Source of the DNA: Halomonas colorata
Lineage (GTDB): Bacteria; Pseudomonadota; Gammaproteobacteria; Pseudomonadales; Halomonadaceae
Direction of reading: 5' to 3'
Assembly (NCBI RefSeq): GCF_014897985.1
Contig: NZ_JABUZA010000025.1
Span: forward strand, 1 to 64,000
DNA length: 64,000 bases
The notes under the pieces are model-generated. The model had not been told where the DNA came from, did no database searches, and saw nothing but the letters and a program-made list of their open reading frames with translations. Below, piece after piece: positions 35,210 through 43,149 of the stretch. The first letter of the stretch is position 1. Each line of letters begins with the position of its first letter. Position numbers and translations under genes: made by a program.

Positions 35210-35725
35210 CTAGTTGTCGTATACAGTAATGACGGCCACCTGCCAAACAGACCGGGTGAGATAGGTCTCGGTCAGTAGGTTGGGCTTGTCGTCGAACGGA
35301 TAGGCGATAAAAATAGGCCCCTGTTCGCGAATGCTCATCGGCTCGCCATTCTTGTGGGTCGCCAGCACAACCCCATGTTCAGCAAAGTCAGAGACTGGAA
35401 TATCGGCAGCATAATCATTTAGCGCTGTGACGCGCAGACCGCTCCCTTGTGCGCCTACCTCTGCCAGCAGGGAGACGCCCAGCGGCCCGCTGAATAACAC
35501 TTCCCCCTCATGCCAGGGAGTCTTTGTCACGATTTCGCCTTGCTCAAGACTGGCCAACATCGCCATGTCGAAATGTGCCTCGTTACCCATGTTGGTCTGG
35601 GTGATGTCACCACTTACCACCAGTATCGTCTTGCCAGCAGGAGGGTCCAGAGCCATTGCCTGATTCACCATCAGTCCCCCCATCAGGATCAAGAAGATAA
35701 GGATCTTGCACATCAAAGTCTTCAT
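35210..35725 (-). CDS. Exported molybdopterin-oxidoreductase-fold protein, likely sensor partner
   Basis: A 171-residue exported protein. The ATG at 35725 has GGAGG with seven-base spacing and gives a signal peptide ending at NQAMA. The mature part (ILVVSGDITQTN, HFDMAMLASL, TPWHEGEVLFSGPLGVSLL, then a FIAYPFDDKP segment) is the small stand-alone version of the sulfite-oxidase-type molybdopterin-binding fold, often encoded beside sensor kinases. The Cys that binds molybdenum in true enzymes is not evident, so it is more likely a ligand-binding or sensing protein. It is directly upstream of the hybrid kinase and divergent from the regulator at 35842. Confidence 0.72.
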   Translation of the reverse strand: MKTLMCKILIFLILMGGLMVNQAMALDPPAGKTILVVSGDITQTNMGNEAHFDMAMLASLEQGEIVTKTPWHEGEVLFSGPLGVSLLAEVGAQGSGLRVTALNDYAADIPVSDFAEHGVVLATHKNGEPMSIREQGPIFIAYPFDDKPNLLTETYLTRSVWQVAVITVYDN

Positions 35726-35841
35726 TATCGCACCTCCGAAAATTTGCGGACTCATCTATTCGGTATATGCTAATTTTGGATGTAGGTTTGTAAAACTTTG
35801 TCAAACCTACTCCTGCGAGGCACTAAGACAGGTAACTCTGT

Positions 35842-36534
35842 ATGCGTATCGCCATTCTTGAAGACGACCCGGACCAGCAGGCCATAATTGCCGCGGCTCT
35901 AAAAAACATGTCAGCCACCTTGACCCCCTTCAACACAGCCCACGACCTATTTCGGGCAATGCAAAATACAAGCTTCGAACTGCTGGTGCTCGACTAGCGT
36001 TTACCAGAGGTCGATGGGCTCGAAGTACTTGAGAGCTTGCGCAATGAGTATCAATGGCCAGGGGCGGTGCTTTTCATTACCGCCGACGACGCTGAAGATA
36101 ACGTCGTACGAGCCCTCGGAGCAGGAGCAGATGACTTTCTTAACAAGCCACTGCGCATACCCGAGCTCAGGGCTCGAGTCGAAGCTTTGGGTCGCCGGCT
36201 AGGTTACGTCGACAGCGATAAGACGACGTTGCTAGAATACGGCCCCCTCGAGATCGACCTGGCAGCTGGATACATCCGCCTTGATGGCGTTATAGTCGAG
36301 CTTACGGATCGGGAATATCGACTAGCTGCCATATTTCTCCAGAACCCCGGGCAACTCTTCACGCGCGCCTATTTACTTGAGCGCATCTGGGGTGTCAGTG
36401 GTGACCTTAATACCCGTACTGTAGATACCCATATCAGTGGCCTTCGGCGCAAGCTGAAGCTAGACGGACAACAGAATGATCGACTCAAGAGCGTCTATCA
36501 GCAGGGCTACCGCCTTGAAGTAAGCCGGCACTAA
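35842..36534 (+). pseudogene. OmpR-family response regulator with in-frame amber codon
   Basis: The frame 35842-36534 reads as a complete 230-residue regulator: receiver (MRIAILEDDPDQQ), T/K region (LFITADD and LNKPLRI), and a C-terminal winged helix (TDREYRLAAIFLQNPGQLFT, VDTHISGLRRKL). Codon 52 (35995-35997) is TAG, immediately after the predicted phosphoacceptor Asp 51 in VLVLD*RLPEVDG-like context, where related regulators usually have Trp (LDWRLP). Everything else is intact. It is either a recent nonsense mutation, an amber codon that is read through, or a sequencing error. Restart at the ATG at 36037 would give a receiver without the phosphorylation site but a whole DNA-binding domain. 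Its partner is probably the adjacent hybrid kinase. Confidence 0.85.
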
Positions 36535-36540
36535 ACCGTT

Positions 36541-36789
36541 GTCTGGCTAAACTGCATAATATTCAACAGAGGCCATCACGCGGAACGCTTCGACCAATTA
36601 CACACTTGTCATGAAGCGCAGGAAAATCTCCCACGAGGCCAGCTCACTGTGTAGGGAGTTGCGGTTCAGTCTGTATGTCACCTAGTTCTCGATGGCATCG
36701 GTTAGGGCATTGACGCGAACATCATTTATGAACTGCTGCTTGGTAGCATTGTAGACCAGCACTCCAAAAAACTCCTTCTTACAAACAGA
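36541..36789 (-). pseudogene. Remnant of a DUF2075-type ATPase N-terminus
   Basis: On the minus strand a decayed reading frame gives FFGVLVYNATKQQFINDVRV, then LTDAIEN, a TAG, and ELASWEIFLRFMTSV before a TAA. This pattern (YxATKxxFxxDV, later SEIxSWxxSxxxM) resembles the N-terminus of DUF2075 P-loop proteins. The start and everything downstream are missing, and at least two stops interrupt it. It fills most of the 345-base gap between the regulator and ssb. The palindrome AATGTAATTACATT (36841-36854) lies in the rest of the gap. Confidence 0.45.
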
Positions 36790-36879
36790 TAGTTGCAGAA
36801 TTATCAACATGCATACAATGTATAATCAAGGACGTTACAAAATGTAATTACATTACCCAAAGCTCATATACCAGCACAG

Positions 36880-37293
36880 TCAGCTTAAGGAGCTATCCAT
36901 GTTTGAAGGAGGCGGCGATCCCTGATTTGGCCCTGCCTCCATAATCACCTGACTAACACGAAACGGCAGAATACCAACCCGATCTGCCATTACCTTAAAT
37001 GCTGTTTGAGTTTCGCCGTCTTTCTCCCAGCTATCCTCAACCATTCGTCCAGATACCAATACGCGTTGACCGCGTTGGTATAACGAAGCCCACTGCTCAA
37101 CGTAGCGCCCCCAAATCTCGACATTCGCCCAAAAACCACCTCGATCAACCATGCCGTTGTCACTAGGCACCAAGTTATCAAATCGAACGTTCAGCCTCAG
37201 AACACCGCGTGGTGCTTGATTACCATTGCCTAGGAACATTTTGAGTACTGGGTCAGACCCAATATTTCCCTCGCCGAAAAATCGCGTGCCCAT
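36880..37293 (-). CDS. ssb: ICE single-stranded DNA-binding protein
   Basis: OB-fold protein of 137 residues that would coat single-stranded DNA during transfer and replication of the element. It starts MGTRFFGEGNIGSDPVLKMF, with the OB-fold segments LRLNVRFDNLV, GGFWANVEIWGR and GQRVLVSGRMVEDSW. It is shorter than chromosomal SSB (about 175 residues), and the acidic C-terminal tip is degenerate (SNMDSSLS). The position next to DUF3158 is typical for the STY4534-like SSB of this ICE class. It is the last gene of the maintenance block before the cargo. Confidence 0.88.
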   Translation of the reverse strand: MGTRFFGEGNIGSDPVLKMFLGNGNQAPRGVLRLNVRFDNLVPSDNGMVDRGGFWANVEIWGRYVEQWASLYQRGQRVLVSGRMVEDSWEKDGETQTAFKVMADRVGILPFRVSQVIMEAGPNQGSPPPSNMDSSLS

Positions 37294-37382
37294 TGTTTAA
37301 GATCCTTACGTTGATTGGTGAGCCACCAATGTCGCGTCAAGGCGTTCGACTGTCGCCATAAAATATTAATGACAAGTTATCA

Positions 37383-37877
37383 TCATTCTATTTCGCGATT
37401 TAACAGCCTTTCAGCACGCTCCAGCCGCTCAATTGCTAAGCGTAAATTTCTTAACTCCTGGTTGATTGCTCCCGCTCGCCCATTGAATTGGCAACGTTTC
37501 ACTTCAATGTCATACAGCTGTTGACGCAAAGGCTCAGAGAGATCACCCCATAGCATTGCTCGCTCAAAAAAGTAGTCGCCCATCTTTTTTAAACCACGAT
37601 CTCGCCAACGCAAGTAAGTCGCCGTCTGCTGCTTATCCTTATGGCGCTTAACAGCAATACCGATACTATTAAGCCAAGGGTTATAACGCTGCTCGAAGTT
37701 CACGGCCTCCTGCCCCATAGCATCCGACTCGGCCACCAACTCATCTCTCAAACGGATCATTCCCCCCTTACCCTTATAAAAGGGTTTTAAAAGGCCCTTT
37801 GCGTAGGGATTAAGTGGGAAGCCGTCAACGTTATTAGGTGGGAGGTTTCCCGGTTCAAAAGTCATCGTTTCACCCAT
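37383..37877 (-). CDS. DUF3158 family protein
   Basis: Soluble, mostly helical protein of 164 residues with no signal or membrane segments. The N-terminus is FEPGNLPPNNVDGFPLNPYA, and the C-terminal half is rich in Arg, Glu and Leu and probably coiled-coil. It is a constant but uncharacterised gene between ssb and the PFL_4669 gene in PFGI-1-type elements. Two ATGs (37877 and 37865) are possible; neither has a strong ribosome site. The 58-bp repeat array lies immediately upstream, so the array would be in its 5' untranslated region if transcribed from the PFL_4669 side. Confidence 0.78.
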   Translation of the reverse strand: MGETMTFEPGNLPPNNVDGFPLNPYAKGLLKPFYKGKGGMIRLRDELVAESDAMGQEAVNFEQRYNPWLNSIGIAVKRHKDKQQTATYLRWRDRGLKKMGDYFFERAMLWGDLSEPLRQQLYDIEVKRCQFNGRAGAINQELRNLRLAIERLERAERLLNREIE

Positions 37878-37898
37878 TTAATATGTCCACACCAGATG

Positions 37899-38220
37899 CC
37901 TAATTAAAATTGATTCCGGCGGAATCACCCCCCAGCACTCTGAGGGGTCTCACATTCCTAATTAAAATTGATGGTAGTACCATCACTTTCGCTACTCTGA
38001 GCGGGCCTCTCGTTCCTAATTATAATTGATGGTAGTACCATCACTTTCGCTACTCTGAGCGGGCCTCTCATTCCTAATTATAATTGATGGTAGTACCATC
38101 ACTTTCGCTACTCTGAGGGGTCTCACATTCCTAATTAAAATTGATGGTAGTACCATCACTTTCGCTACTCTGAGCGGGCCTCTCATTCCTATTTAAAATT
38201 TATTTCGGCGAAATCACCCT
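37899..38220. repeat. Tandem 57-58 bp repeat array with dyad-symmetric cores (5 units plus a partial)
   Basis: Units start at 37899, 37957, 38015, 38073, 38130 and 38188 (partial), each beginning CCTAATTAAAATTG or a close variant and ending in CTCTGAG[C]GGG..TCTC.TT. The 15-bp core is GATGGTAGTACCATC in units 2-5, GATTCCGGCGGAATC in unit 1, and a shorter ATTTCGGCGAAAT in unit 6. All have arms around a central G. The arm sequence changes while self-complementarity is kept. The array fills the gap between the DUF3158 and PFL_4669 genes. Candidate roles are origin or partition site, or a string of RNA hairpins. Confidence 0.9.
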
Positions 38221-38224
38221 ACAC

Positions 38225-39055
38225 TTATTTCTTTGCATCTGCTGTGCCAGTGTCTTTGTCTTCACTTGGGTCATCGTCGTAGTTCAAATCTGCGTACAGA
38301 TCCGGCTCCCCTTGTTTAGGGTCATCAGCCTCGGGAATCTGTGTATTTTTTTCCGAGACGTTTGCCACCGTTGGCGATGCCGCGGAAGCTGACTTTTGAA
38401 TCATGGGAGCGTAGGGGCTTCTTAGCGTGCCCTCCAACACATCCTTAGGTAAATCGCCAAACTTCTCTCGTGCCTCTCGTGCCTTCGCGTTATTTGCCGC
38501 GAAATCATCACGAGTAACGCCGCTATAGCCTGGGTAGCGCTGAGGAAACGCACATAAACTACGCAGGTCATGGTTCGCTGAACGCAGCAAATCAAAAGCA
38601 TCATTACGTGAGATCAGGGCGACATGACTAGCCAGCAATATATTGCGAGCCAAACGATCGAAGTCGATCAATAAACGTAGGGCTAACCATCCTTGCTGGC
38701 CACCGGTATAGACAGGCGTCATGAATGGTTTTTGGTTAACGTTTTCTTCGATAGTGAGCTCTTCTGGAATTTGCTTGAGCAATTTTTCTGAATCCGCCAA
38801 CAGTACATCTACTCTAGAGCGTACATCTTCAAGCTTGGCATCAATTTGTAACATCCAGTGATCAGCATAGGGGTCATCGCGTGTGGCATTCCTCTGGACG
38901 GCACCCACTAAAAATAGGAATTGACGCATCCCAATAATCTGAGGCTTGCCAGACTCAACGCCGCGTCCCCACCACAGCCTGGTCGCATGATACGTATGCA
39001 GACTCAAGTTAATCTTGCTACGTAGTGCTCCCATTGAATTAATGTCTACTGCCAT
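38225..39055 (-). CDS. ICE protein, PFL_4669 family
   Basis: Cytoplasmic protein of 276 residues, a constant member of the maintenance region in PFGI-1-type ICEs. I use the ATG at 39055, preceded by GAGG with seven-base spacing; 39067 is an in-frame alternative. Recognisable segments are LSLHTYHATRLWWGRGVESGKPQIIGMRQF (quoted in parts by the family), the YTGGQQGWLALRLLIDFDRL stretch and the acidic C-terminal tail. Its biochemical function is not established; association with replication genes suggests a role in element replication or integration control. The repeat array at 37899-38220 begins right after its stop. Confidence 0.82.
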   Translation of the reverse strand: MAVDINSMGALRSKINLSLHTYHATRLWWGRGVESGKPQIIGMRQFLFLVGAVQRNATRDDPYADHWMLQIDAKLEDVRSRVDVLLADSEKLLKQIPEELTIEENVNQKPFMTPVYTGGQQGWLALRLLIDFDRLARNILLASHVALISRNDAFDLLRSANHDLRSLCAFPQRYPGYSGVTRDDFAANNAKAREAREKFGDLPKDVLEGTLRSPYAPMIQKSASAASPTVANVSEKNTQIPEADDPKQGEPDLYADLNYDDDPSEDKDTGTADAKK

Positions 39056-39189
39056 AGCCGACCTCACGTCTGATATTGATTAGTGTTCCTAAACCGCAAA
39101 CACTGTTTCATGGCTGCACCTGACACCAGTCAAAATAGTAATCCCACACTGTGAGCATTTAGATATTTGCATTGCCATTCACTCATCAA

Positions 39190-40557
39190 TTATCGCAACG
39201 ACGGTGGCACTTTCTCCCTCTTGAGCCCCACTGCTTTCATCATCGCTTCCCGCGCCGCACGTGCCGATTGTTTCGACTGCTCCTGTTCTTCAGGCGACAC
39301 TGCTGGTTTGGGTGTTTGCGAACGGGCTGATCGAGTTGCCGATTCTGGTCGACTCACATGGTTCTCCTGCTCTGAGGAGTCTTGGATATATCGCTCCCCT
39401 CGTCGTTCTGCTTGCTGTTGCGCATGCTGGGTGGGCCGAAACTCTCCCATTGCAGCTCGTTTGATCAACGTATGCAGCAAGCCCATGGGGCTTGAACTCT
39501 TGCCAACCGCTACCTTTCCAGCCGTTTCGTCTAGCACCGCCTGCTGGAGGTCAAACGGAAGTCTTTCGATAGACCGGAGAATCGAATGACGTTCTCCAGA
39601 AGGGAGCTCCAATTTGTCAGACCAGAAGAGTTTCCGCTCCTCACCGCTCTGACTCGCCTTACAAGTACGTAAGTTATTATAACTACTACGTACTGTAGTA
39701 AGGCCTGAGTTCGCTATGGGAACCAAGCGGTAAGTGCTTGTTTTTAGACTTAGTTCGCTATGGGAACTGCGGGTAGTTCTCGCTTGACCTCCGCTTAGTT
39801 CGCTCTGAGAACTGCTAGCTAAGTGTTTGTTTTTAGACTTAGTTCTCTCTGGGAACTGGGGGGTATCCTCTGCGTACCGCCCTAGTCCTCTCTGAGAACT
39901 AGGGGGCCGAGACTGCATCTCTTGGAAACGACGCGCACGTTGATTCAGTCGATCCATCGATGCCGGAGGAGTATCGTCCCTGCTCTCCTTGGTTATGTAG
40001 CCCTGCTGTACCAGCTCGCTTTGTATTGCCGATGCAACCTCTCGTACTGCACGGTTATTATGACTGAGTGACGACTCAACAAAGTCAAAATACTCCTTAT
40101 CGAGAACATTGGCCTCAGACGGACTCACTGGCTCGTCGTGCAGCACATACACATTACCCATCACCCGTCCATTTGACGCGTGCCGGGCACGATGACTCAG
40201 GCTTAACCACCGTGTTAAACGGAGTGTCGCCATCACCCTCGACACACTGCCTCGTGACGCCTGCTTACCCATTGAGCTCCGTAATAGTGGCTGCAACTCA
40301 TCGTAGGTAGGAAACGCAGTCGTTTTGTCTGCATTGCACAACACACGAATGATTTGCCAACCGAGTACATCCACAGCACCTAAACGCGGATCTACCAGCA
40401 ATGCTCTTGGCACTGTCTCATGTACGTTGCCTAAAAATAAAAGCCCGTCGCTAGGATCAGCTTCATGCGGCAACGCCGAGGCATCAGAGCCTCGGCGTTG
40501 GGTGATCGCTGCCGTCGCACGACCTACGAGTACCTCCCAGTCGGCTATGCTCGGCAT
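39190..40557 (-). CDS. STY4528-type ICE replication protein
   Basis: A 455-residue protein in the slot of the STY4528-family pathogenicity-island replication protein. The N-terminal part (LLVDPRLGAVDVLGWQIIRV through GSVSRVMATLRLTRWLSL) looks like a winged-helix, replication-initiator-type domain. The middle (about 215-300) is low-complexity, rich in Ser, Arg, Thr and Lys, and the C-terminus is helical and basic. The low-complexity part is exactly where the DNA carries five 17-bp palindromes (39708-39900), so the peptide there may be dictated by the DNA sites. It overlaps the DUF2857 gene by 13 bases. Confidence 0.75.
   Translation of the reverse strand: MPSIADWEVLVGRATAAITQRRGSDASALPHEADPSDGLLFLGNVHETVPRALLVDPRLGAVDVLGWQIIRVLCNADKTTAFPTYDELQPLLRSSMGKQASRGSVSRVMATLRLTRWLSLSHRARHASNGRVMGNVYVLHDEPVSPSEANVLDKEYFDFVESSLSHNNRAVREVASAIQSELVQQGYITKESRDDTPPASMDRLNQRARRFQEMQSRPPSSQRGLGRYAEDTPQFPERTKSKNKHLASSSQSELSGGQARTTRSSHSELSLKTSTYRLVPIANSGLTTVRSSYNNLRTCKASQSGEERKLFWSDKLELPSGERHSILRSIERLPFDLQQAVLDETAGKVAVGKSSSPMGLLHTLIKRAAMGEFRPTQHAQQQAERRGERYIQDSSEQENHVSRPESATRSARSQTPKPAVSPEEQEQSKQSARAAREAMMKAVGLKREKVPPSLR
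39661..39703. other. AT-rich nested palindromes beside the iterons
   Basis: AGTTAT-T-ATAACT (39672-39684) and TACTAC-GTACT-GTAGTA (39684-39700) overlap inside a larger dyad bounded by TACGTA. This is the most AT-rich stretch of the gene and adjoins the first iteron, fitting a DNA-unwinding element or initiator site next to an origin. Confidence 0.5.
39708..39900. repeat. Five iteron-like 17-bp palindromes at 43-45 bp spacing (candidate oriV)
   Basis: Copies of AGTTCGCTATGGGAACT or close variants start at 39708, 39752, 39797, 39841 and 39884. All keep AGTTC/GAACT arms except for AACC in the first and AGTCC in the last. Spacing is close to four helical turns. The spacers after copies 1 and 3 share AAGTG.TTGTTTTTAGACTT. 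They lie within the reading frame of the replication protein, as the lambda origin lies within gene O. Confidence 0.75.
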
Positions 40558-41174
40558 GGGGAGCCTCCTCGCCTGTCTATATCAGCACTCGGTTTAGGCG
40601 CATCTTCATCAGGGTCTTTTGAGGGGTCAGCATTGACCCACGTTTTCACGAGACTCCAAATTGCTGTTAGAGACAGCCCCGTTTCCTCTGCCAATGCCAT
40701 CATCCCATTGAGATCATCAGGGGCGTACGTTGGATCCTTAGCATCAGGGGATATTGACTGCCACCGGTGCCAAGCATCGTGTTCTTCTTTCTCAGGAGGT
40801 AATGCCTGGCGTCCCTGTCGAGTCTCCAATCCCAGTAACGATCGACGCGTTGAACAGTCGTTAGGAGTCAGACCAAAAAATTTACCCATCATTGTCACAG
40901 ATGCGCCCAGTTCCAAGCAGCGATCAATTTTTGACTCACGGTCTTGATCTTGCGTTAGCCTGCGGATGCGAGCTAACAGCATTTCATGGTCGACAGAGAC
41001 CCGGCAGATGACTTGCTTCTCTCTCGCCAACTCCTCCAAATCACTGGCTGACATACGGCGTAACGCTCGTAACTCGGCTTCACTAAATCCAAGCGCACGA
41101 GCGCGACGCATATTACCGTCGCGAATGAGAGCAATGGCCTGATTCAGTATCGCGTAATTCAATGACTGGCTCAT
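40545..41174 (-). CDS. DUF2857 family protein
   Basis: Soluble 209-residue protein. The N-terminus (LNYAILNQAIALIRDGNMRRA then LGFSEAELRALRRMSASDLEELA) is the DUF2857 signature of PFGI-1-type ICEs, followed by a helix-turn-helix-like FFGLTPNDCSTRRSLLGLE. A regulatory DNA-binding role is plausible but unproven. It sits between ParB and the STY4528-type gene and overlaps both (4 and 13 bases). Confidence 0.82.
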   Translation of the reverse strand: MSQSLNYAILNQAIALIRDGNMRRARALGFSEAELRALRRMSASDLEELAREKQVICRVSVDHEMLLARIRRLTQDQDRESKIDRCLELGASVTMMGKFFGLTPNDCSTRRSLLGLETRQGRQALPPEKEEHDAWHRWQSISPDAKDPTYAPDDLNGMMALAEETGLSLTAIWSLVKTWVNADPSKDPDEDAPKPSADIDRRGGSPCRA

Positions 41175-43093
41175 TGGTCTCCCTCCCCAGTATTCTCACT
41201 AGGCTGAATCTCATCGCGCAGAACGCGAACTAGCCGAACCATGCGGTAGAAACGAACCAGCAATTCATCCGGTAATGCATCCTCATCACTACTGGTTCCT
41301 AGCAGTTCTCCGAGCAGAGATGCATCGGGGTACATAGGATGCAGTGGTTCTCCGGCCAAGCTGGCTAGCAATTGCCACATTTTTTGTGCTCGTGGAGACT
41401 GAGCCTGTTCATCCGACAGCGGCTCAAGTTGGTAACCAACGCCGTCATGAGAACGAGAGACGGGATAAAAATCATCGTCGGGCCGACAGAATCCCGCCCA
41501 GCGTGCGAGTCCTTGAGCGAAGAGGTTGATCTGCAACCGCAAGTCATCGGGCGCTAAATACTGCGGCTCTACCGTCCAGATATCTGTTACTGGGTGGACA
41601 GGGCCATCTCTGGGCCCATCGCTCATTAGCGGGATACTGCGAACAGCGTTGGCCTCAAAATTGATTGGCTCACCGCCCTCCTGGCGAGCTAGCATCTCAC
41701 GCAGATTCCGGTGACCTTCTGACTCATGAACCGGTGATAGAGTCTGGTCGGCAATGCGCTGCTGTCGCTCTTCCTCACTTAAGGAATGCACCACTCCCCT
41801 TTCGGCATCATTGTTCTCTTGCTCAGTAGAACGTGGAGGTGTGTTCTCGCTGGTCGAGGATGGAGGCACGAAGGATTGCTGCGCCAATGAAGAGTTCTCT
41901 TCCTGTAGTTCCTCAACCTGGCGGCGGAGCGCTGCAAGCTCTCCTCCAGCTTCGTCATCATCACCATGACCACTTTCTAAAGGCTCTGACGGCTGGAGAG
42001 TGCTGCTACCAGCGACTTGTTGGGTTGATTGAGAGCCAGCTTCCAGTGGCGGCTCCTTTGTCATTACCGGTGATACATTGGGTTTCAAATCAGGTTGCGA
42101 CTCAGGCAACGGCGGATAGGTAGTTCTGGGTAATCCTTCCGAACGCCCCAGCTCAACATCCAGTGGCCCCCAAATATCATCCCGATACTGTTCTAATGAC
42201 CAACGTCGCTGCCGATAATCCAAAATGGTCCTGAGTGCATGATCCAATGGCGATAGATGCACTGCCATCTCATCTTCGAGCATGCCGAGGAGACGGTCTT
42301 CAACGATCGACCAGGGCAAGACAGTCTGGTCTTCTCGATCGAAGGTGGCCATCGTGGCATGCCAGGCAGGGGAAAACGCCTCTTCGGGTTGGATGTCGCA
42401 GTAGTTCCAGATCAGCAGTGTCGCTTCACGGTAGCTGATCAAATTTTTAATTTGAGGCTGACCCATACCACTTTTGAGAGTCAACGGCAACGTAGGCCAA
42501 AAGTGTTCTACCGTATACAGCATCCGGCTGATATGACTCTGATCCAGCACAAAACCCAATTCTTTTGCCCGGCGAGCCAGCTCTCGCTGGGACAAAGTAT
42601 TGCCTTCTTGCTGCTCCAGTTCACCCTTTAGGGCTTGTACCCCAAGGCATTTATCTATCCAGCTTAGATCGCCGCGTGTTTCATTTTCGGACAGGTGCCC
42701 CGCCATCGCGGCGGCTTCAGAAACCCAAGGCCGGTAAATGGCATGAAACCGATAAAAGCGCTCATCACCTGTTTCAGCGTAGAGTTCGGTCAGGATCTCC
42801 AGACGGGTATTCCCGCCATCCGAAATCATATATTTATCATCGCCAGGGCGCTGGGTCAGAATCGGAGGATGCTTGAGCCCTACCGCTTTGATGGATGCTT
42901 TGATGTCATCGTAGCGAGGATTACGTTCCGAACGCGGGTTCCGATCATACGGGCGTACATCGTCAAGAGTTATCTCGATGCCCATTTCACGTAGTGGTGC
43001 GCCCAACCGCTGAACCTGAGGCGATTTGAGAGATGGTCCCGCTACTTGCAACTTTTGTAGCATCTCTTCTTGCGATAAATGTTTTTTACTCAT
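41171..43093 (-). CDS. parB: ICE ParB-family protein (PFGI-1 class)
   Basis: DNA-binding partition-type protein, 640 residues, much longer than chromosomal ParB, as usual for this ICE family. I chose the ATG at 43093, preceded by GGAGG with seven-base spacing, over 43123. The N-terminal ParB/Srx-type nuclease-like domain has ITLDDVRPYDRNPRSERNP and the motif YMISDGGNTRLEIL, then a helix-turn-helix region (RELARRAKELGFVLDQSHIS). The long C-terminal part is acidic and low-complexity with a coiled coil (ALRRQVEELQEENSSL). It probably acts with the ParA at 47740-48603. Confidence 0.88.
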   Translation of the reverse strand: MSKKHLSQEEMLQKLQVAGPSLKSPQVQRLGAPLREMGIEITLDDVRPYDRNPRSERNPRYDDIKASIKAVGLKHPPILTQRPGDDKYMISDGGNTRLEILTELYAETGDERFYRFHAIYRPWVSEAAAMAGHLSENETRGDLSWIDKCLGVQALKGELEQQEGNTLSQRELARRAKELGFVLDQSHISRMLYTVEHFWPTLPLTLKSGMGQPQIKNLISYREATLLIWNYCDIQPEEAFSPAWHATMATFDREDQTVLPWSIVEDRLLGMLEDEMAVHLSPLDHALRTILDYRQRRWSLEQYRDDIWGPLDVELGRSEGLPRTTYPPLPESQPDLKPNVSPVMTKEPPLEAGSQSTQQVAGSSTLQPSEPLESGHGDDDEAGGELAALRRQVEELQEENSSLAQQSFVPPSSTSENTPPRSTEQENNDAERGVVHSLSEEERQQRIADQTLSPVHESEGHRNLREMLARQEGGEPINFEANAVRSIPLMSDGPRDGPVHPVTDIWTVEPQYLAPDDLRLQINLFAQGLARWAGFCRPDDDFYPVSRSHDGVGYQLEPLSDEQAQSPRAQKMWQLLASLAGEPLHPMYPDASLLGELLGTSSDEDALPDELLVRFYRMVRLVRVLRDEIQPSENTGEGDQ

Positions 43094-43149
43094 TAAAAGC
43101 CCTCCCTGGAACAACAGCGACACCTATCAATTTCATATCGAAGGAATAC

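Noticed and set aside
37899..38220. Possible CRISPR array
   Set aside because: The whole unit is repeated; there are no unique spacers, no cas genes nearby, and the internal palindrome varies in place.
39708..39900. Possible CRISPR-like short repeats
   Set aside because: The repeats are only 17 bp, the spacers are partly similar to each other, and all lie inside a gene.
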